Assembly (NCBI GenBank): GCA_048013815.1
Contig: CM106585.1
Coordinates: 22,072,001-22,136,000, forward strand
Source: Setoptus koraiensis
Lineage: Eukaryota; Arthropoda
Reading direction: 5' to 3'
DNA length: 64,000 nucleotides
Under the pieces are notes generated by a model that was given only the letters and a program-made list of their open reading frames with translations, was not told where the DNA came from and ran no database searches. The position numbers were made by a program, and so were the translations under genes. Shown here piece by piece: positions 12,117-24,304 of the stretch (position 1 is its first letter; every line of letters begins with the position of its first letter).

Positions 12117-13770
12117 CTGGTATGAGAGAGCGAGAGAGAGAGGCAAGTGAAGTAGTACATTATTTAACTTGTGGAAACAGTTTATTGGTTCATTGTGCCT
12201 AACAAGAGCACAGATAATTACTGAGATAGTGTAGGTTGTGATTGATAGTTGGCATGTGTGTGTGTGTATAATGCTCGATTGTGCAATGTTAGACATTGCA
12301 CAACGAATAATGATATTTTCGATGATTCCAACAAATAGGATAGAGTACAACTAGCCGGTTACTGGCAATAGTTAAGGCAGTAGGACAAGTAAAAGGCAGC
12401 AAGACGCCAGAAGGAGAAGGAGACAAAAAGATCGCGCGAGGCAGTGCTCTTGTCGATTGCGGTCTCGTTTATTGCCCGTCTGTCACTTGGTCGTGTGTCT
12501 GCTATTTGCACGGATCGGATTGTTGGCCACTACAATGGCATCATGCAAATTGCAATCTTTTTGCAATTCTCTGTCATGGGGTATAAATATAATGAAAAAC
12601 AGACAACAATTGAGCTACTTGACTCACATGAGACGTGGATACGTTACGTCACAGTTGTTCGTTTTGGCTTTGTTCACTCGCTAAGCATCTGATCAACATC
12701 ATCGTGATGCGATGCTGTCTAGAGTAATTGTTGTTATAATTGCTGCAATCACCATTGGGCTGGCAAATAGTGTGAGCATGGCCCGATTCGTCGTTTGCCG
12801 ATTGTTCTAACAATGTCGTTGTTGTGCTTGGCTTGTCAAAAACTCACTGGTCTCGTGCAATAGTCACTTGAATAGGGTTGACATGGTGTTGTTGTTGCTG
12901 CTGCTGTTGTTGTTATTGTTGAGAGACCGGCCAGCGTTGTTGACTTGTTAGCTCTTTACGAAGATGCTAAATGCATCATGTTGTCAAGATGAGAACATCT
13001 TCAACAACGCTTGCAGACTGCATGAAAATGATATATATCACTTTCATCTCTTATAGACTCACCGAGGCACCTCGGTCGGTCGCATCTCGGATCGCATCGA
13101 GTCATCGATTATAATCCCGTTTTGGTCACATACTGGCAGACACACACACACACTCACGCCCACGCAGCTTGACTGACCTTTTGAAGCTCACTTGCACATT
13201 ATAGGTCTGGCGCTGGCGGTGTGTTTGTTGCGCTCATCACAAGTGTATATCACAGAGAATATATCGCGGCTGCTAATGTAGATATCGGCTGATGTTTGTA
13301 TGTTGTTCCCATTACATAAAACACCAACTTTGGCAACAATGCCACGTTACTAGCTTGTCTCTCATGCTGAACAACACAACAATAAAGGCCATAATGTCAC
13401 GAAATTACGTAAGTTTGCACATTAGTTCACACTACTGATAGTGGAATTGGTGCGCATTTTGACAATTGTTCAGCAAATGTAAATACTACAACTACCACTA
13501 CTTTGCACTTATTGTATACACTTACGACCCAATGTACGATCAATCTGTCTGTCGAATAGTGTCGGCATCGCACATCGTCGGCGACATTTTATTGTAGCTT
13601 TATGGAAGCCAGTTCCGATGAGTGTCGAGGGAACTCACACATCTTTGACTGGCATCTAGAGACCGCTTATATTCTCACAATGTGCAGATATAGTAATTAG
13701 TGTTAATGGCTGCGATGGCAACAATCAAAATCTTGCCGAATCTTGATGATTCTTGCTAGCATCAGAAGAC

Positions 13771-13804
13771 TGCATTGTCGGCGAGCAATCGCCGGCACAA
13801 TGCA
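13771..13804. repeat. Imperfect inverted repeat (hairpin)
   Basis: TGCATTGTCGGCGA, loop GCAA, then TCGCCG-GC-ACAATGCA. Fourteen pairs with a two-base bulge, GC-rich in the middle, with a further ATGCAATTGCAT palindrome overlapping the right arm. Confidence 0.7.
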
Positions 13805-16800
13805 ATTGCATCGTCGGCAATTGCATCACTTTATAATCTATATAATGTCTGTATCATGAGAGCTGCAGCGGAAAAGAGAGACAGACAGGGAGAGAGAGGG
13901 AGAAGTCAAGAGACATTATAAGATAAGGTGCGTGTGAGAATTGGATCAGCGCAACTGTAAGCAGGCTCACTTAATCGAGTCTATAGTTGTTTATAGTTGT
14001 TTATAGTTGTGTGTAGCGGGTTACCCGTACGGTTACGAGGCGAACGTGACCCTATTAGGCAATGCGCTATTTGAGACCTATAGATTATTTTTTGATATGT
14101 GTGTGCTTCTGACTGGCTGCTGCTCACTCCTCCGTCGGTTCACTTTGGGGCTCCTTTGTCAATTCGCTCCGAGGCTCCTCGGTGCGTTTGCGGAGTCGCT
14201 GCATGTCAGAGTGGCTGGCCCATGTCACAGTCGCTGCTGCGTGTCACAGTATCAGCTGGTGTGGATGGCAGACATTGTACAAATGGTTGGGCCCATTGGT
14301 TTGGTGCGAGCAGACCGATGGGGCCAGTCGAGAACAGAATTTATTGTCGACACACGAGAATTTATGGGTGGTTTATCCAATTGAGCGCGTATCAGAGGCC
14401 AATCGGCATTGATCAATTCCAGTTGAACAGTGATTATACATAATACATTGCACACATAACAGCCACTATTGCTGCTCTCCGTAATATCGTGTGCTCATCT
14501 TATCCGCAACCACAAGCGACCACACGGAGGTGCTGATATCGTTATTAACGGAGCGACGACATAGCGACATGTTATGTCATGTCAGAGTGAGTATGTGTCA
14601 GCCAACACAATACGGCGCCCTCTCGTCTACTCCCTCCAGCCTCCATTGCCTCCAGAAGTGTGTGTGTGTGTGTGTCAGTAAAAAACTAACAACCTATTAT
14701 ATAAACTGGCTAGAATATCATGATAATGCTAAACTGAGTGAGCGCTATGTTGATCGCTCTTATTTTCTTGTATTAGCGCTATCGAATAGCCGACTTTGAG
14801 CCTATGCTCGCAACGACGGCAACAACAACAACATCTAGCCGCTTTGTATATAGCACAACAACTATGTGCTGTCTGGTATACGAAGCAAGCAGTTCAACAA
14901 CACGATTACACTAGTCACATTATACGTGATTCAATATCAAAGTCGTCAGTTTTGTTTGTTTAAGGAATTAGTATTAGAATATAGCCAGTTGAGCAGCTAT
15001 AGCAGCTTTTTGGCAAATCTCTCTACCAAACGGCAATGCCGCCTATCCCCACAATCACGACCACAACCACAACTACAACCACACAACAACTGCAACTACT
15101 ACCGCCACTACCACTACTACTAGTGCCATTACTTCTACCACGTCTATGCCTATACCGCTCATTCGCTTATAATGCTCATTTCAAGACATGAGAAACCCAG
15201 ACGACGACAACAGCAACAACAACTCATCTACTGAACATTGTCGATCGTTGGATGCGACTAGCGGCTCGCCCCTGAGCAGCCCCAAACTTGCAAACTACTA
15301 AACCTGCCAACTGGCAAACTTGCAAACGCTTTCCATTCTTTTGTGTGCCTCTTCTTGCCCACCTATACAAATCTTATCGGACCACTGTGATGGGCTCTTT
15401 TAGTCACATTGTCTGTCTGTGTCTGTCATTGTCATTGGTAGCTTGCCGTCGATGATCTTATCTTAATTATGGTCACACTAATTGTAAATTAACTTAGATA
15501 ACATCGCTATAGTGCTATGTCGCTCGCCTGTCAGCAATTGTGATGCCGACAATCCTGATCTTGTCGAAACTGGTCGTCACAGGCTCAATATAACATGTGT
15601 GCAGGCAGCGGTCAAGCTCGTGGGTATAATTAATGTTGTATCTTGGCTCAGATTGATTTCATGCATGATGTGGCCCTGTCAGATGTATAATGTTGCCTAT
15701 TTGTCAGCGCCATTTGTCGACACCGCCATTGAGCCGTAATGTCAGTTCGACACACTTAGTATCTCAAAGGAAATCCTCAATTCTTTATCGCGCTTGTGGT
15801 CTGGCGTCTGGCCTATTGTGCTCTATCATGGGCTCTACTGACCATAGTGACCATGTTGATCACATTGACTGAACAGTGTGCGAAACAGGCCAGTATGAAT
15901 TATGCTCACAATAAGAATTCAAATTCAAAGAAATGCAAACTAACCATGAAGAGAGACAGAGAGCCGTAATATGCAAATTGAATTCTTGTGACCGACACAA
16001 GCCAAATGTCTGGCATGGGGGGGCATTGTAGTAGGTAGTGGGCTATTGGTTGCACTAGTTATATACAAATGCATTGAACACATGATTAAGTCAGACACAC
16101 AACAGTCCATCAAGTGGTGTAGATGATACACCGACAGTGTTGACACTCCATCAAATTCAAATCAAATTTGTTTGTTCAATTGGGCCATTTTTTCCATTAT
16201 CATTCTATTGTATATCGCTCAAAACGGACAATGCGGACAAATTTGTTGGAAAGTATAAATTAGAAGCAGCAGAGAGAAGAAAAAAATGCACCAATTCCTT
16301 CACCATTGTGCATGTGAGTGTGTGTGGGCATAATTCAATTATTTAAAAGTTGTTGATCAATAAGCATTTCATTTGAACACTTTTTTTCATGTCCATCCAA
16401 CAGACCGTCCACCATTGTGACAGTGAATCAATATAGAGCACTTGAACAAAATATGAAGAAGCTCAAGTATGCCATTGAAGAGCCAGGCTTCTTTATAATT
16501 CATTTACACCTTGAATGAATCAGTATGAACAAATCTCAATCAGATTTGCTTCATTTAACAACAAAGAGAATGCCCAATTCTAATACCTCCTTGATTGACG
16601 CATTCAATCGCATATAATCGCTTCATTCTTCCTACTTTTTTCTCTTCATCTTAGCCCATTCAAATTTGCTAGATCGGCCAACACCACAATCACCTTAGAC
16701 AGTAACGTCGTGCGACGTACTTCGTTACCATGCCTCTCAGATAATGACAGAACGACAAGAATTCCCTGATTCACATATCTCGCCGACTAAATCGTCAGTC

Positions 16801-16989
16801 CCTGTTCTTGCTCTCTTTGCGAGAGATTATCTCAGAGCATTCCTTATTTTGGAAAATAGCGCATCACAACTTCACTCATCAGATAGAATGACCAGTTGAC
16901 ACGAATGACCACAAGCCAGCGGACAGCGACAATCCACCATTGTGAAAGTAAATCAAGATAGCAAAAAATTTAAAACAAATATATCTTAT

Positions 16990-16995
16990 TTTATT
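16990..16995 (-). terminator. Candidate polyadenylation signal of MED13
   Basis: TTTATT on the plus strand (AATAAA on minus), about 510 bases past the MED13 stop. It lies in an AT-rich patch. Confidence 0.4.
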
Positions 16996-17503
16996 ATTTC
17001 TTAATCTCTCAATACTATATTCTCAATTTTGTGATGTTCAAACATAATAGGTATTATTCTAAATATTCTTCCTATATCTTCTTTCTTCGCATAATTTATA
17101 TCAATTGATAGCATTTTCGACTCACGCAATTCTTTTGTCGTATGATTTAACTTGGTGCTTTGTAATTAATAGGTTAAGGTCACATTCACTAAGTTCGTTT
17201 CTCGGTATTATATCGACAATTTACGTACAAGTATTAGTAGTATTATTAATTATACAAGTAAATTGTCTGACGTAGACATAATTCACCTTATCACGATTCA
17301 TTTGAAGTATTATGATTTAAAAATCTGAGCTGACATTGACTACACTCTACTCTCTGGTCACACTTATGCGAAGAGCTAAAACATTTCATATTTTCACTTG
17401 TCTGTGGAAGTAGATTTTGTACTTGTTTTTAATCAGCAGTCTAATACAGCTGATTTGCGAAACGCCATCAATAGAACTTGAAATTTTGTCTCGAGCTTTG
17501 GTC

Positions 17504-20500
17504 TCATGATAAGAATCGCATAGTATGATACAACTGCAAGAGATTTTGCATATGTACTGGCAAGCAAGATTGTCGATCGTGCGTTTTGGGATCCAAGGCT
17601 AACCAAGATAGCGAATTGTAACCTTCAAGGACGTATCTCAATACATCTGTTGTCAAATGGGAATCAAGTCTGTGGTTTTTGCTTCTATTGGTTGAGCCTG
17701 AGTGAAGTAAGTCGTCGGAGTGTTGAACTGAAGGCAAGTGAATGAGAAGTGCAGATTTCAAAAATACTGGAAGAGTTTCACGTAACTGTGGGCTTCGAGC
17801 CCAAAACCAATTAGGAAGTGGTCCCATTTTAGCCGTCGATACATAATATCCCAAAGCTAGAGGTTGTTGCAGCAATTGAAAAGATTCATCCTGACTGAAC
17901 TGTCCTCCCATATCTTGACCACCAAGATTACCTCCACTAGAGCCTGTCAAAATGTTTGAATTTCCGTTGCCCATGAGTGGATCATTGTTGGTCAAATTGT
18001 CAACAACGATGGGATTAGTGTTTCCCCAAAGAAGATCGTCTGCAGAGAACAGATCATCTGTATCTAGTCCATCTATGCCATCTCCAATCGGAAAGTCTAA
18101 ATCTTCTTCATCTAGACCAGCACTGCCTTGATCCTCCAGATTATTTTGAGCGGATTGCATAGATGCTGAAGTAGGAAACACTAGGATATGAGTGGCTGAG
18201 GTGTCCTCAGGCGTACTCAGAGGGCATTTGTTGAATGACGCTAACCTGTCATCATTAGTGAATTGATCTGGCATAACACGCATTTGAGAGTCGGGTTCCA
18301 GAGATACTAAACAGGCAGACAAAATTGAGATTGTCTCTGATGTTGGCATGATCATACATTGGTTACACATCTTTGTCAAACGACGACTATATTCTTGTAA
18401 AGAACGCTTACTCAATAAACTACCCCAATCCTTTAGCTCTCCGTGTCCAAGTCTTCCTAGGCGTCCAATCACTAACCTCCAAGGATTAAACCATTCGGAC
18501 ATAACAGAGACAATGAACTCCATCAGCTTGCAAAGTGCGAATCTTCGTACAGAAGCAGTACGTCTCTTCGAGCGTTGCAATAGGTTGATATTGATGACGG
18601 TTGTCTCAGATATCTCTCCCTTATCATTTGTACACGATGCAACCAACCATTTTTGATCCTCTGTTACACAATAGGAACAATAGAGCACTGATGACTTCTC
18701 ACGACGATCGCCAAACATTTCACTTAGCTCTGTCTGTTTATCTTTCATAGGTGCAAGTATGAAAGGAGGTGTATACATTTTAGTGGTGCAAAGCTGTGGA
18801 TTTTTCTTCTTGAAGAATGAATCTAAGGCTGCAGCTGGTCCAAAACCTGTCAAAGACTTCGCAGTGGATTGATTGGTGAGTACTTTACGACTTTGGGAGA
18901 ACACATTTAGTGCCAATGATTTCAATTGATCCACTCGTGAACTATTATCAACGGGCCTCGAGTGATTTAATACTGAGTCTAATGATATTAACTGAAGCTG
19001 GGTTATCTGCCGCAGATTCTCAGGGAGTAATTGTAACATCTGCGAGAAACATCTCATTAATCCCACTGTAGCAAGAGTGCGCCTGTTTTGATCTGTTGAT
19101 GGCAGAGAAAATGGATCAACAATGTAAACGACAATACTGACTTGGCGACTAGAGTCTTCGTCATTGCCTGCATCATCGTTAGGTCCTGAGGTACCATGAG
19201 GATTTATTAATGTGTGAGATCGTGGATTGTTGTGACTCGGATCGTTAGGGTTGTAGTCAGTTTTTGTAGGTTCTTGGTTGGTCATGTGATTTGATGGTGG
19301 CGCCACACTAGAAGATTGGAAAGGTTTGTTCGTTTGTTGTTGAGCGTTTTCACTAAGATTTGTAGAATTAAATCTTGACGCATGAGGATCGTATTGAGAC
19401 ATCTTTTCGGCGAAATTTTCGGTTATTATTTTCGCTAAGAGGAGTCGACAGGCTAATGAGTACTGCCTTAGTTTTGTCAAAACTTCAGCGTTCTTTTCAT
19501 CTTCACAAGAGGAGTCAAAAGTTTCAAACCATTCATCTTGCTTTTCGTTGCTCAACTTGTCCACAGTGCTTTTACCCACTCTCAAAACACCGTCGTTGAT
19601 AATATGAGTGATTGGGTTATGTTTCCCTAGTTTCAACAGTTCGTAAGTATTGCTTAGTTCTTTGAATAAATACTTTGTGTGGCTGAGTATGTAGGGGTTC
19701 TCAGGAGCAACTACAACGTATGAAATATTAGGAGCAGGAGCATACGGTTCCAACAGAAGTTTTTCCCAAAACTTTAGTGCAAACGGCGATATTGCGACTA
19801 AATTCCTTTCAACGTGATGTCCAATCAATAAAGAGGGAATAGGTTGGGGCTCGCATTGATCTTCAGTGCCTCTTCCAGCGAACCTATGAAATTGCCTCCA
19901 TGTAAGTGGACCTTGACAAGGAGGTGTTGGTGGAGGTACATCCCTAGTAGAATAGTGATTTTGCTGCTGCGGGTGCAGAAATTCATTGTATTTCTTGTTA
20001 TGGCTACCAATAGACTCGTCTAATAATGGTTGGATGAGACGAAGTAAATTAGCTGTGTTGAAGTTGTTTTCTGGTATGGGAGCATACCTGTATTGCCATT
20101 CATGGAGAGGTGATGAAAATATCTGCAGTGCTTTGCTGATAGCAGGTAAGTGATCTTTACACTTTTGTTGCTTGAACTGATTCATCAGTTGAATAGCTCC
20201 TTTAGGGTCGACGGATAGACTAGGGGCTAAAAGGGCTTGCAAACCAAGGAACAAAAGATTATTTCGGTTGGGAAGTTTCTGGTCAGCCGTCAAGCCATTG
20301 GATGCACGTTGGTCACAAAGAGTTCTCAGGGCAACGAAATTGCTAGGGCTGGATCCTGGGGCTTGCTGATTGAGAAGGACAGTGATTATGCTCTTGGTCA
20401 ATTCACAATAATCACTAAACATCAAAGAGAGGGGGTTTCTGTCAGTGACTCTAGTCAAAAACAGATTGTTTTTATGGCCAGTAACAGAAGAAGGTATCAA

Positions 20501-23500
20501 TGATGTGGATTTCTTTGCGTAATAGTTTTGGCAACCTAATGGTAATTTGTTGTTCCTAAAGTACTCGATCAAAAGTATTCTATTAAGTGATGAACTTGAG
20601 TGGAAAGCCGTGGAACAATGCTGCCGGATCTGGTCAATAACGAAAAGTTTTGTAGCGGTAAGGGTATCTGAAAATTGTTGAGGACTAGATGTTGCAAGTT
20701 CGTCGTGCTTGATATTATTTTTCGCTTGCGATGTTGGCCTATCATTCTCTTCGGAGATTGGTTCTACTTTCTCAGCGTTCGAGAGAGAATCTTGTGGGGT
20801 CTTAGGAGTCTTTTCCTTCTTTTCGGGATAGGTAGAGAGACGAGTATGCCTGAATGCTTTTGATGATTCTAGGCCATCACATGGTTCATATAAAATACCA
20901 GTCAGCTCTAGCTCATCCTCGTAAAATAGTCCTGTCAAATGACTAAAGTGACGGTTTATTGTGGCGCTAAATCCGCAGGTGCAGTCGTTTGTATTTTCTT
21001 CAACTTGAGTAGTGCTGGATTCGACTTGCGGTTGTGGTTGAAAGTTGAAAGATTTAATGTTGGAAATATTTGGTATCGCGTCGGAGGAGGTACCCCTTAC
21101 TGTCATGTTGCAAACACATATTGTGCAACTTTCAAAATTGTGATCTCTGAACATATTGAGTACTGTGTCGGATAGTATGAGATTCAAATGAATTGAACTG
21201 ATTTCGCTCAAATTATTGAAGAGCCTCTGATGAGGTAAGGTTAAAGGCATGACGGTTGAAGTGCACATAGTTGTGGGGACGTCCGGACTGTCGAGAGATG
21301 GTTTGTTTGTGGCAACATTAGTACTAGCTCCAGACGATATCGGGCGAGCTGCAGGTGAACCCACAGACCCTGTAGTTATGTTAGAATTGAGTAAAGGTCT
21401 AGTCATACGATTTCTATCTAACGACGTAAGATTAGCCTGACCAGATGAGACAAATGACGCTATTCCTGGGGATCTTATGGGGGTCTGACCACCTAAAACA
21501 GATCGAGGATTACCGGAGGCGGGTGAGTTGGCAATAAAACTGGACGCGCTAGGTGAGGCAGCATCGGCTTGTGATGGTATATTTCTGAAGACAGTGTTTG
21601 GTTCAATGTGCAAATAACCAGTAGGTTTTATCACCGATTTGCTATCCTTTTTCGTACTAACGCTGTTGCTAGTCGTCGTTTCATTGGTGGCGAACTTGGT
21701 GAGCTTCGCGTGAAGACTTCCATTCTTGTTTGTTTGGTCCATCAATGGCAATTGTAGTTGTGCTTTACTATTTGAGTTACTAGATCCAAGCCAGCCTTTC
21801 GTACCGGAGGAGCTCCTGTATACACATTCTGGTGGCAATTGTTTTGTCGGAGACGATGGCATATTTGGCAGTGGCGCCCATTTAATTGTAGGCACAACAT
21901 AAGATAACACTTCAGGTTTGTATACGTAACCGCTGTTATCTTTGGAAGACTCTAGTTGACTTAAATTCACGGGACTCAACACGGATTTAGGATCCCTGAT
22001 ACCAATCTCTTCAATTAATGTAGCAGGCGATTGTGCTATTTGCTCCAAAGAAGGTGGTGTAGGGAATAACCTTACGAGATCTGTCACTCCTAGACTGATG
22101 CTATTTGCACCGGTCGAGGAGCTTGTGGGTTTTAATCCAAACCGCGAAAGTGCAATGCCGGGTGCATTTATAACATTATTGTCCATATCAATAAATCCAT
22201 TTTGATCTGTGTCAGGTTTATCTGTTGGTTGTTTAGTCTGATTATACGAAACTGATGACCCAGTCTTCGTATTTTCAATCGAATTAGTCTGTTTGATCGA
22301 ATCAATCTCCGATTTAATTTTAGGGGTATCAATCTTGTGTTCCTCTTTAATTGGTGATTTGAGAGCAGTGGAAGTTTGGAAATTCTTATTTGTTATAAGT
22401 TCATTTTTGATAGTTGATTGCAATTTCATGTCAGGCTTGGAATTCGGATCATTATGGCTTCGTTTACTTGACAATTCACTGCAGTTATCACCGGTTGATT
22501 GGAGAGGGTAATCACACTTTTGTCCTATGAACACACATTCGGATGGATAACGCATTCTCACTCCAGCTACAAGTACCTCCACGACTGGTGGAACTTCATC
22601 TACGTCATGATTTAAATAAAAGCCTGATTGGTGACTGTTGGAGCCACTAAGAATGGGAAGACCGGGATAAAAGGAAGGTGGTCCAGAATGAGGGTCACCG
22701 GACAAAAATGGATTGCTTGGATGTATATTATTCATTGGCGTAGGTATTGCACCGGTCTTTGGGGTGGTTTTAACTAATCTTGATAAAGTATGAGGTAGAG
22801 GATAAAATCTAGACCACTGCTGAACAAACATCGTAGTTGGCGATCCATTGTCACTATCCTTATGACTAATTCCATTTAGAATTCCATTCAATCCATAGGG
22901 GCTCAATATTACACGAACAATTGCACCATCTTGTGCTGCTTGTAAGTCAGCTTTAGTTAAAGGGTATATTAGAGGATGTTGTCTGACATCAACACTGGCA
23001 CAAATGGTACTGTCTCCATGAATGAAGAAACTGAAGGCAAAGGATAGGCTGGACTTGGAACCGTCTACAGCTGATGTAAAACAGCTACTGGAGGACCTTA
23101 TGCTATTATGTCTCAATCCTTCTGACTTATCTGTGTAATTATTTGATACAAAAATGTTGATAATCCTGCTTAAGGTGCTTGTAACAGACGTAGATTTCCT
23201 ACTATCAATGGGAGTACGATCATTTTTAGAGCGTTTGTGATTATCAGGCTGATCTTGGTGTTGTTTTTCTTGTTCAATTAATGTGGCATTATCCGATGAT
23301 GGTTGAACAAACCACCTACCCACTCTGGTGAATCCTTTTGATAAAAAACAACGCTCAATAGAATTGTGTAGGGCCTTAAATAATAATGTCCTACATTCGT
23401 ATGAAAGCCCCAAATCCCAAGAACCATCTTCAACTTCGATCAAATCATCACCAATAATACCTTCTAGCTTAAATTGATTGCTATAACCAAATATCCATAA

Positions 23501-23830
23501 TTCATAATTTGTTTGCTGTTGTCTATTGTTGACAGCTGGTGGGGGTGGCGGGGGTAAATTTGAGCTGTTGTGATTTTGGTCTTGTTGATCGTGATTGTTA
23601 TTGGTCTGGTGCCTAAGTTGAAATTTTTGAGGCTCCTGACGCCACACGCACAATAGATCCGCGGATAAACATTTAGCATAGCTTATGGTGGCCGGGTGAG
23701 TATCGATAGGATTATATAAATAGTTTTCTTTAGCTTTGAAACGTTTCCATCTGATTCCATTAAGATCAATCAAGGAGAATATGTTTGTGTGACAATCTTC
23801 AAGACTGGCACCATTTGTAGATGATGACAT
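17504..23830 (-). CDS. MED13: Mediator complex subunit 13 (skuld), CDK8 kinase module
   Basis: A single exon of 2108 codons, about the length of human MED13 (2174). MED13 links the CDK8-cyclin C-MED12 kinase module to core Mediator in the nucleus and so controls transcription by RNA polymerase II. The N-terminal MED13 domain is clear: NGASLEDCHTNIFSL at residue 7, GLSYECRTLLFKALHN, and VEVLVAGVRMRYPSECV near 423. Then FPTPPSLEQIA in the disordered middle, the Cys-rich block NFESCTICVCNM near 890, the PIWI-like/MID region GPLTWRQFHRFAGRG near 1305 and LVAISPFALKFWEKLLLEPY, and the C-terminal part VVYIVDPFSLP, WRLVIGRLGRLGHGELKDWG near 1790, THILVFPTSAS near 1877 and LQQPLALGYYVSTAKMGPLP near 1990. 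The lack of any intron is unusual for a gene of this size. The ATG at 23830 starts exactly where the family begins. Confidence 0.97.
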   Translation of the reverse strand: MSSSTNGASLEDCHTNIFSLIDLNGIRWKRFKAKENYLYNPIDTHPATISYAKCLSADLLCVWRQEPQKFQLRHQTNNNHDQQDQNHNSSNLPPPPPPAVNNRQQQTNYELWIFGYSNQFKLEGIIGDDLIEVEDGSWDLGLSYECRTLLFKALHNSIERCFLSKGFTRVGRWFVQPSSDNATLIEQEKQHQDQPDNHKRSKNDRTPIDSRKSTSVTSTLSRIINIFVSNNYTDKSEGLRHNSIRSSSSCFTSAVDGSKSSLSFAFSFFIHGDSTICASVDVRQHPLIYPLTKADLQAAQDGAIVRVILSPYGLNGILNGISHKDSDNGSPTTMFVQQWSRFYPLPHTLSRLVKTTPKTGAIPTPMNNIHPSNPFLSGDPHSGPPSFYPGLPILSGSNSHQSGFYLNHDVDEVPPVVEVLVAGVRMRYPSECVFIGQKCDYPLQSTGDNCSELSSKRSHNDPNSKPDMKLQSTIKNELITNKNFQTSTALKSPIKEEHKIDTPKIKSEIDSIKQTNSIENTKTGSSVSYNQTKQPTDKPDTDQNGFIDMDNNVINAPGIALSRFGLKPTSSSTGANSISLGVTDLVRLFPTPPSLEQIAQSPATLIEEIGIRDPKSVLSPVNLSQLESSKDNSGYVYKPEVLSYVVPTIKWAPLPNMPSSPTKQLPPECVYRSSSGTKGWLGSSNSNSKAQLQLPLMDQTNKNGSLHAKLTKFATNETTTSNSVSTKKDSKSVIKPTGYLHIEPNTVFRNIPSQADAASPSASSFIANSPASGNPRSVLGGQTPIRSPGIASFVSSGQANLTSLDRNRMTRPLLNSNITTGSVGSPAARPISSGASTNVATNKPSLDSPDVPTTMCTSTVMPLTLPHQRLFNNLSEISSIHLNLILSDTVLNMFRDHNFESCTICVCNMTVRGTSSDAIPNISNIKSFNFQPQPQVESSTTQVEENTNDCTCGFSATINRHFSHLTGLFYEDELELTGILYEPCDGLESSKAFRHTRLSTYPEKKEKTPKTPQDSLSNAEKVEPISEENDRPTSQAKNNIKHDELATSSPQQFSDTLTATKLFVIDQIRQHCSTAFHSSSSLNRILLIEYFRNNKLPLGCQNYYAKKSTSLIPSSVTGHKNNLFLTRVTDRNPLSLMFSDYCELTKSIITVLLNQQAPGSSPSNFVALRTLCDQRASNGLTADQKLPNRNNLLFLGLQALLAPSLSVDPKGAIQLMNQFKQQKCKDHLPAISKALQIFSSPLHEWQYRYAPIPENNFNTANLLRLIQPLLDESIGSHNKKYNEFLHPQQQNHYSTRDVPPPTPPCQGPLTWRQFHRFAGRGTEDQCEPQPIPSLLIGHHVERNLVAISPFALKFWEKLLLEPYAPAPNISYVVVAPENPYILSHTKYLFKELSNTYELLKLGKHNPITHIINDGVLRVGKSTVDKLSNEKQDEWFETFDSSCEDEKNAEVLTKLRQYSLACRLLLAKIITENFAEKMSQYDPHASRFNSTNLSENAQQQTNKPFQSSSVAPPSNHMTNQEPTKTDYNPNDPSHNNPRSHTLINPHGTSGPNDDAGNDEDSSRQVSIVVYIVDPFSLPSTDQNRRTLATVGLMRCFSQMLQLLPENLRQITQLQLISLDSVLNHSRPVDNSSRVDQLKSLALNVFSQSRKVLTNQSTAKSLTGFGPAAALDSFFKKKNPQLCTTKMYTPPFILAPMKDKQTELSEMFGDRREKSSVLYCSYCVTEDQKWLVASCTNDKGEISETTVININLLQRSKRRTASVRRFALCKLMEFIVSVMSEWFNPWRLVIGRLGRLGHGELKDWGSLLSKRSLQEYSRRLTKMCNQCMIMPTSETISILSACLVSLEPDSQMRVMPDQFTNDDRLASFNKCPLSTPEDTSATHILVFPTSASMQSAQNNLEDQGSAGLDEEDLDFPIGDGIDGLDTDDLFSADDLLWGNTNPIVVDNLTNNDPLMGNGNSNILTGSSGGNLGGQDMGGQFSQDESFQLLQQPLALGYYVSTAKMGPLPNWFWARSPQLRETLPVFLKSALLIHLPSVQHSDDLLHSGSTNRSKNHRLDSHLTTDVLRYVLEGYNSLSWLALDPKTHDRQSCLPVHMQNLLQLYHTMRFLS

Positions 23831-24124
23831 GATTATGGTGTCAGTATTCCAATGGTTGAATATTATTAATAATCATAGCAGCAGTAATTATGTTGTTTAT
23901 TAGAGTAGAAGTAGTGTAATGATAAAGTAGTATTAATAATGATAATGATTATTAAATCGATATGATGATAGTATAATAATAATAGTAATAATAGTAATAA
24001 TAATAATAATAGTGATGATTGAGCCCCTTCCTCAAGCTTTTACTGATATAACAATAATAGCTCATGATAATATCGCTAGTCGGCGCTTGAATGTCAAAAA
24101 ATGTCTGCTTTTACTAGAATTCTG

Positions 24125-24304
24125 TGTGTCTGAGTCAGTGTGTGTGTGTCTGTGTACGTGTGTGTGTGTGTGAGTGTGTGTGTGTGTGTTTTGTGTGTGT
24201 GTGTAAATTTCAAAGACAGTTTGTGTGAGTTTGTGTGTGTGTGTGTGCGTTTGTGTGTGTGTCTGTGTGCGTGTGTGTGTCTGTGTGCGTGTGTGTGTCT
24301 GTGG
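24125..24304. repeat. TG-rich compound microsatellite
   Basis: About 180 bases of interrupted (TG)n with CTG, CGTG and TTTG variants. Both-strand frames through it are artefacts (Val/Cys or Thr/His repeats). Confidence 0.9.

Larger units (their letters stand above)
10897..17503. other. Long non-coding stretch between the forkhead gene and MED13
   Basis: 6.6 kb without a firm gene. It holds the MED13 3' UTR at its right end, short CAA/GTT, ACC/ACT and GA-rich runs, a stable imperfect hairpin at 13771-13804, and a possible orphan exon at about 11927-12116 (separate entry). Overlapping frames at 14007-14455 occur on both strands at once and look like chance. The stretch is a candidate for distant regulatory DNA of the forkhead gene; that is inference from position only. 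Confidence 0.5.

Noticed and set aside
14007-14455. Four overlapping frames on both strands
   Set aside because: A locally GC-richer patch produces open frames in several phases at once; none shows motifs, signal peptide with a mature part, or splice context.
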